Assembly: GCA_018268415.1 (NCBI GenBank)
Contig: JAFDWO010000027.1
Location: 1 to 45,949, forward strand
Reading direction: 5' to 3'
Origin: Actinomycetota bacterium
Lineage (GTDB): Bacteria > Actinomycetota > Thermoleophilia > Solirubrobacterales > 70-9
Length of the DNA: 45,949 nt
Position 1 is the first letter of the stretch. Each line of letters begins with the position of its first letter. Under the pieces are notes generated by a model, which saw only the letters and a list, made by a program, of their open reading frames with translations, made no database searches and was not told where the DNA came from. The position numbers were made by a program, and so were the translations under genes. Shown here one piece after another: positions 41,493 to 45,949 of the stretch.

Positions 41493-43246
41493 GGGACCTC
41501 CATCAGGATCCGGGTCCCACCGCCGGGCGGGCTCTCGATCGTCAGCTCGCCACTGAGCGCGTCGACGCGATCGGCCAGGCCGCGCAGGCCGCTGCCGAAC
41601 CGGGCGCCGCCGACGCCGTCGTCGACGACCTCGATCCGCAGGCTGCCGTTGCGCCTGCCGATACTGAGCTGCATCTCCTCCGCCCCGGAGTGCTTGACCG
41701 CGTTCGAGAAGGCCTCCGAGACGACGAAGTACCCCGCCGTCTCGACGCCGAGCGGCAGCTCCCCGCCCTTCGGGTCGAACTCGATCGCCACCGGCACCGG
41801 CATCCGATCGGTCAGCTCTTCCGCCGCCGCGTAGAGGCCGCGCTCGGTGAGGGTCGCCGGGACCACGCCCTGGACCAGCTCGCGCAGCTCGGTGATCGCC
41901 TCCTGCAGGCCCGCGCTCAGCTCCGCCGCGCCCTCGCCCCCGGCGCCGGAGCGCCCGGCCAGCATCGCCAGCAGGACCAGCCGCGTCTGCAGGCCGTCGT
42001 GGAGATCACGGGCGATCCGCCGCCGCTCCGCGTCGCCCGCCTCGAGCAGCCGGGCGCGCGAGATCCGCAGGCTTTCGCGGCTGGCGAGGAGGTCGGCGGC
42101 GAGCCGCTCGTGGTCGATCGCCAGCGCGGTCACCCGGGCGGCATCGTCGACCAGCTCGCGGTCGGCGATCAGGGTCCCGTCGTAGACGATCGCCCCGACC
42201 AGGCGCCCGCCGAGCCGCACCTCGGCCACCGAGCGCTCGGAGTCCGGCTCCGGCAGCTCCACCTCGACCCCGTCGCGGTCGACGTAGCGCGGCGGCTCGG
42301 CGACCCGGAAAAGGAGCTCGAGCGACGGGTCGCCGAGCACCTCGCGCAGCGCCGGTCCGAGTGCCGGCCGGTCCTCCTCGGCGCTGAGCAGGGCGCCGAG
42401 CTCCTGCACGTCCTCGGTCCGGGCGAAGCCGCCGCTGAGCCCGGCGGCGACGAAGGCGATCGGGATGCCCGCCATCACCGCGAGCTGGGCGACGGCAAGC
42501 TCGAGGCTCACCTCCGGGAACCAGGCGCTGACGACGATGCCGCTGACCGGGACGAAGAGCACGGCCAGGACCCCGTAGCCCGCGAGCGGCGCGAGGACGC
42601 GCCGCCGCGCCGGCTCGGCCCGGCGCAGGCGACCACCGAGGATCATCGCGGTGGCGACCATCACGGCGAGGCCGACCGCGTCCTGTACCCAGTGGCCGAC
42701 CCGCCCGAGGTCGCCGTTGTCGACGATCTGCAGAACCGTGGTCGGCCCGCCTTCCCCCTGGTCGAAGAGGTACACCGGCGCCTGCAGCACGAGGACGACG
42801 AAATAGGCGACCGCCACCGTGACCCGGCCGGCGCGACCGCGGAGGCGGCCCAACGGGAAGGCATGGAGGAGGTGCACGACGATCGCCAACGGCACCGTGG
42901 TCACGACGAGCCCGATCGCGATCAGCGCCGGCAGCCCGGTGTTGGCGAGCCCGGCCGCCATCCAGACGAAGCCCCCGGCCACGATCAGCGCCCCCATCCC
43001 GTTGCCCGGCCGCCGGATCCAGGCGAAGATCCCGGTGCCTACATAGAGGAGGCCCACGGCCGGTAAGAGGTAGACCTGCCAGATCGCCGCCAGTGGCCCG
43101 TCGACCATCAGCACGACCTCGATCCCCGCCAGCAGCACGGCGGCACCGGCGAGCCCGGCCATCGCCGGCGCGATCACCGCATCGCCGGGGCGCAACCACA
43201 TCCTGGCGGCGCGTCGCACCGATCGCGCTTGGTCTTCGAATCTCAC
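41483..43246 (-). CDS. Membrane sensor histidine kinase (HisKA_3 type)
   Basis: A 587-residue kinase. About eight hydrophobic segments occupy residues 20-300, followed by a GAF-like linker (about 320-390). The dimerisation/phospho-acceptor motif RRRIARDLHDGLQTRLVLLA has its His near residue 415, and an HATPase domain follows (SEAFSNAVKHS, VVDDGVGGARFGSGLRGLAD). GTG 43,246 is chosen for the GGAGG ribosome site 9 bp upstream; the longer frame is a shadow. It partners the overlapping NarL-type regulator. The signal it senses is unknown. Confidence 0.94.
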   Translation of the reverse strand: MRFEDQARSVRRAARMWLRPGDAVIAPAMAGLAGAAVLLAGIEVVLMVDGPLAAIWQVYLLPAVGLLYVGTGIFAWIRRPGNGMGALIVAGGFVWMAAGLANTGLPALIAIGLVVTTVPLAIVVHLLHAFPLGRLRGRAGRVTVAVAYFVVLVLQAPVYLFDQGEGGPTTVLQIVDNGDLGRVGHWVQDAVGLAVMVATAMILGGRLRRAEPARRRVLAPLAGYGVLAVLFVPVSGIVVSAWFPEVSLELAVAQLAVMAGIPIAFVAAGLSGGFARTEDVQELGALLSAEEDRPALGPALREVLGDPSLELLFRVAEPPRYVDRDGVEVELPEPDSERSVAEVRLGGRLVGAIVYDGTLIADRELVDDAARVTALAIDHERLAADLLASRESLRISRARLLEAGDAERRRIARDLHDGLQTRLVLLAMLAGRSGAGGEGAAELSAGLQEAITELRELVQGVVPATLTERGLYAAAEELTDRMPVPVAIEFDPKGGELPLGVETAGYFVVSEAFSNAVKHSGAEEMQLSIGRRNGSLRIEVVDDGVGGARFGSGLRGLADRVDALSGELTIESPPGGGTRILMEVPCA

Positions 43247-43329
43247 GGGCTCCAACCTCCGGCGGAAAGGTGGGAGAACCCTAATCAACCGACCCCGCGG
43301 CGGCGTCGGGCTCCGGCGCGCGGGACGGC

Positions 43330-44727
43330 TCAGGCGCCGCCGGAGTCGGGAGCCGCGCGGATCACCCGGCCGCACTCGCCGCGCACCGTGTCGCCGGGAT
43401 CGGCGTAGACCGTGCTGAGCGGGGTTTCGCAGGTGACGACGTCGTCGGCGCGCCCGTCGGCCACGTCGACCCGGTCCCAGGTAGGCCCGGCATCGCCCCC
43501 GGTGTGGACGACGGTCGGGCCGCTGACGTCGTCGATCCGGTCGGCACCGGGACCGCCGTAGAGGACGTCCGCCCCGGGCCCGCCCTTGATGAAGTCGTTG
43601 CCGGCGCCGCCATAGAGGACGTCATGCCCCCCACCGCCGCGGATCACGTCGGGGCCGCCCTTGCCGCGGATGGTGTTGCTTTCCGGGCCACCGACCAGCA
43701 GGTCGGCCCCGGCGGTCCCGTGGTGGAGGGTCTTGACCAGCGCGGCGGAGGAACGCACCAGGTTGTCTTCCGGACGGGTGTGGCTGCATTCGGCTTCGAG
43801 CTTCGCTTTCGAGAGCTTTTCCTGATCCGCGATGTAGTGCCCCGAGCGCGACGGGTCGGGGCTGTCGAAGGCGACCCCTTCGAGCCGCCACTCGGTGTTG
43901 CCGACGCGCAGGGTCCAGTCCCCGAGGGCGCGGATCACCGGGACACTGATGCTCACCCAGGCGACGTTGTCCGGCTTGACGTTGACCTTGACGTCCTGGC
44001 TGAATTTGTGCTCGTTGTGGAACTCGATCTCGTACTTGGCCGTGACTTTCTCCTTCACGACCTCGAAGAGGTTGAACTCGGTCTCGCTCTCGATACCGAC
44101 CGTGTTGGTGACGCCGGCCGTCTCCTCGGCGGCGATGGTGGTGTCGACCTCGGCCTCCGAGCAGTTGGTCACGGTCGAGCCGAAGACTTTGCCCGGCGTG
44201 TAGGTCTTGACCGGTTCCTTCGGCTCGAAGGTGCATTCGTTGGCCTTGGTGCAGAGCGCTTTCAGCGCCCTCGCCTGGCCCTGGATGTCGTTCGACTTGA
44301 GTACGTTGACGGTCCCCGGTGGGTCGAGAAAGGTGATCCGATTGCCGCCATCGTCGATCTTGCACTGGCGGCCGGCGCCGCCGGCGCTGCAGCGGGTTTC
44401 GAAGTAGTTGTCGGCGGTCAGGTAGTACGTCGTGCCGCCGCCCTGGAACTGCAGCGACGCCCGACGCGTATAGCTGAACGGGTTTTCGAGCTCGAAGTGC
44501 AGCGATTCGCCCGGCTGCAGCACCATCCCCTTCTGCGGCTTGACCGAGCCGCTTTCGAAGACCGGTTCGCCCGCCGGCGTCGCCAGCGTGGTGATGTCGG
44601 TGAGCTTCAGTTCCGCGCTGGAGAGGTTGTAGACCGTGAACCCGCGGGTGCGCGCGCTCGCGGTCCCCGCGAGCAACAGCAGCGCCAGGACCGCGATCGA
44701 GACCGTGACAATCACCTTCGTCCGCAC
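43330..44727 (-). CDS. Secreted RTX-type calcium-binding repeat protein, possible pore-forming-like middle
   Basis: A 465-residue exported protein with a signal peptide (VIVTVSIAVLALLLLAGTAS). Residues about 25-165 form an N-terminal beta domain with paired Cys. Residues about 170-290 have the alternating Ser/Thr-hydrophobic pattern of aerolysin/ETX-MTX2 proteins (VTNTVGIESETEFNLFEV, KVTAKYEIEF, WVSISVPVIRALGDW). Residues about 335-400 carry RTX nonapeptides of GGxGxDxxx form (GGAGNDFIKGGPGADVLYGG). Calcium binding is likely; pore formation is only a structural guess. No type I secretion genes are adjacent. Confidence 0.85.
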   Translation of the reverse strand: MRTKVIVTVSIAVLALLLLAGTASARTRGFTVYNLSSAELKLTDITTLATPAGEPVFESGSVKPQKGMVLQPGESLHFELENPFSYTRRASLQFQGGGTTYYLTADNYFETRCSAGGAGRQCKIDDGGNRITFLDPPGTVNVLKSNDIQGQARALKALCTKANECTFEPKEPVKTYTPGKVFGSTVTNCSEAEVDTTIAAEETAGVTNTVGIESETEFNLFEVVKEKVTAKYEIEFHNEHKFSQDVKVNVKPDNVAWVSISVPVIRALGDWTLRVGNTEWRLEGVAFDSPDPSRSGHYIADQEKLSKAKLEAECSHTRPEDNLVRSSAALVKTLHHGTAGADLLVGGPESNTIRGKGGPDVIRGGGGHDVLYGGAGNDFIKGGPGADVLYGGPGADRIDDVSGPTVVHTGGDAGPTWDRVDVADGRADDVVTCETPLSTVYADPGDTVRGECGRVIRAAPDSGGA

Positions 44728-44830
44728 GCCCGGGATCGTCGCGGTCCACCTGCCGGATTACGAGGGGCCGGCCTCCCCTCCCGAGGGGGGCCTGAGCCCC
44801 CTGTCGGGATCCTCGTCGGGATCGCCGCGC

Positions 44831-45316
44831 CTAGGCCTCGCCCACCGTCTTCGGATGGACGATCAGGACGCTGCGCCCGCTGTGCTGGGCGACCGCCGAG
44901 GCGACGCTGCCGAGCAGCACTTTGGTGAGGCCGGTCCGGCCGCGGGAGCCGATCGCGATCACGTCGGCGTCGAGCTCCTCGGCCACCGCGACGATCTCCT
45001 GCCACGCACTGGGGGCGGACTCGACCCGCGCCTCGGCGTCGAACCCCGCCTCGCGCGCCAGCGCCGCGCCCTCCTCGGCGACGACGGTGGCCTCGTTCTG
45101 CGCGGCCTCCTGCATCGCCGAGACGGTCGCCGGGTCAAGGGTGCGGGCGCCCCCGAGCCCGACGTACTCGAAGTGCTCGATCGGCTCACGGACGATGAGG
45201 ACGACGGCCCGCCGGCGCCCACCGAGCACCCGACCCGCCTCGGCGATCGCGCGCTTGGCCTGATCCGATCCGTCGTAGGCGATGAGGACCGGACGGCCCG
45301 AGGCAGACGGCGACAT
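44831..45316 (-). CDS. Universal stress protein (UspA family)
   Basis: A 161-residue single-domain USP. The start VLIAYDGSDQAKRAI and the ATP-binding end IGSRGRTGLTKVLLGSVASA, then HSGRSVLIVHP, are complete. The ATP-binding form suggests a stress or energy-state role. ATG 45,316 is the family-like start. The gene is followed by a short stem (44,771-44,791) that may terminate it, and is preceded by the right-hand repeat mosaic. Confidence 0.94.
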   Translation of the reverse strand: MSPSASGRPVLIAYDGSDQAKRAIAEAGRVLGGRRRAVVLIVREPIEHFEYVGLGGARTLDPATVSAMQEAAQNEATVVAEEGAALAREAGFDAEARVESAPSAWQEIVAVAEELDADVIAIGSRGRTGLTKVLLGSVASAVAQHSGRSVLIVHPKTVGEA

Positions 45317-45390
45317 CGGCCAACCGTACCGACTCGGGGCGCCGCGCGGCAAGCGCCGGCGTCGGGTGCCCGCCCCCGTCCCGCGGCGCC

Positions 45391-45660
45391 CGGGAAGGGA
45401 TGGGGCCCCCTCAAGCTGTCACCCCGAGGCGCGAGGGATGCGGCCGTCCCGTCCACGGCCCGGGCAGGCTGTGGCCGTGGCCGGGACGGCCGGGTATGGA
45501 GGCGACGGAGGAAGGCCCGCGGGAGACTCGGGAGAGCGCCATAGGTCCGTCACGGGAGTACCACGGAGGCTCACGGGAGTGCCACGGCTCCGTCACCGAG
45601 GTCCGACCTCGTGACGGAGACGTCGGGAACTCCACGCTTCCTCCCGTGTTGTCCAACAGT
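45391..45660 (-). repeat. ~270-bp intergenic element, copy 2 (inverted)
   Basis: Its reverse complement aligns with 34,732-34,985 in the same order of blocks, including TTGGACAACACGGGAGGAAG, CCATACCCGGCCGTC, the CACAGCCTGCC hairpin loop and CAGCTTGAGGGGGCCCCATCC. No gene is supported in 45,317-45,949. Confidence 0.75.
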
Positions 45661-45670
45661 CACGGACGTG

Positions 45671-45712
45671 CTGCATGAGTTGACCGTGCCCTGGCACGGT
45701 CAACTCATGCAG
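45671..45712. repeat. Perfect hairpin, 20-nt arms, 2-nt loop
   Basis: The left arm is CTGCATGAGTTGACCGTGCC. It stands where the 56-bp palindrome stands beside element copy 1, but its sequence is unrelated. Confidence 0.9.
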
Positions 45713-45722
45713 GGCTCACGGA

Positions 45723-45770
45723 GCCCTGCGTGGATCACCCGGCCCATGGCACGGGTGATCCACGCAGGGC
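45723..45770. repeat. Perfect hairpin, 19-nt arms, 10-nt loop
   Basis: The left arm is GCCCTGCGTGGATCACCCG; the loop contains CCCATGG. It lies 10 bp after the preceding hairpin. In 45,771-45,949 I see nothing further that I can support. Confidence 0.88.
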
Positions 45771-45949
45771 GTTCCCGGGCCCTCGTCCCCGGCCCTGGTC
45801 CCCGGCCTCCGCCCGCGTAGGGGCCCGGTCGGGATCTCCCCGGTTGGTCACCTGCGCATGGCCGAAGTTTCCGACCACGCAGATCCCCGACCCTCCGGAT
45901 CGCGGCCTCTCCCACACCAGACCTTCACGGGAGTCCGACCTTCCTCACG

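Noticed and set aside
1..45949. tRNA, rRNA, insertion sequence or phage attachment sites
   Set aside because: No cloverleaf-like segments, transposase genes or integrase genes were recognised in any region.

Overview
The window is high-GC DNA with tightly packed, translationally coupled genes (repeated ATGA, GTGA, TTGA and TGATG junctions). An LCP-family envelope protein, a flavin/F420-type LLM oxidoreductase, a phosphoketolase-acetate kinase pair and several secreted proteins made of a beta-propeller plus a small C-terminal domain suggest an actinobacterium, perhaps of the Thermoleophilia/Solirubrobacterales type. The lineage is an inference from gene content only.

Left half (about 0.2-25.3 kb): an accessory catabolic island, almost all on the minus strand. 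It encodes an acetone-carboxylase-type enzyme (beta subunit, and an alpha subunit fused to a gamma-like domain), an LLM oxidoreductase, an EamA transporter, a divergent GntR/FCD regulator, a class III CoA-transferase, a gamma-glutamyl hydrolase-like class I amidotransferase, a fused B12-dependent mutase of the glutamate-mutase type with its GlmL-like partner, a glutamine-synthetase-like ligase next to a degenerate (probably inactive) paralogue, a thiolase, a complete Pot-type ABC importer, two SDR dehydrogenases, an enoyl-CoA hydratase, a CurA-like NADP oxidoreductase and an acetoacetate-decarboxylase-family protein. The set reads as import of an amine-like substrate, gamma-glutamylation, rearrangement/oxidation, ketone carboxylation and CoA-dependent thiolysis. 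The exact substrate cannot be read from sequence. Four of its promoter regions carry a shared 17-bp imperfect palindrome (consensus TGCATTCA-N-TGAATGCA) overlapping recognisable core promoter elements, which I propose as the operator of the GntR protein.

Middle (25.3-33.9 kb): an atypical SDR/NAD(P)-binding protein, then a phosphoketolase-acetate kinase operon, a 46-bp perfect palindrome between convergent genes, and two secreted propeller proteins flanking a LuxR-type regulator. A 22-bp motif occurs at both ends of the luxR gene in inverted orientation, each copy facing a secreted-protein gene.

Right half (33.9-45.9 kb): a 1.4-kb gene-free mosaic of hairpins and repeats, a PhoA-type alkaline phosphatase, a G-rich low-complexity tract, a large secreted protein of unknown function, an LCP-family protein, a NarL-type two-component pair, a secreted RTX-type protein with a possible aerolysin-like middle, and a universal stress protein. 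The hairpin/repeat mosaic recurs in inverted orientation at both window ends. Its hairpins have unrelated arm sequences but are nearly always perfectly self-complementary, which is the most unusual non-coding feature here.

No tRNA, rRNA, CRISPR array or insertion sequence was recognised.
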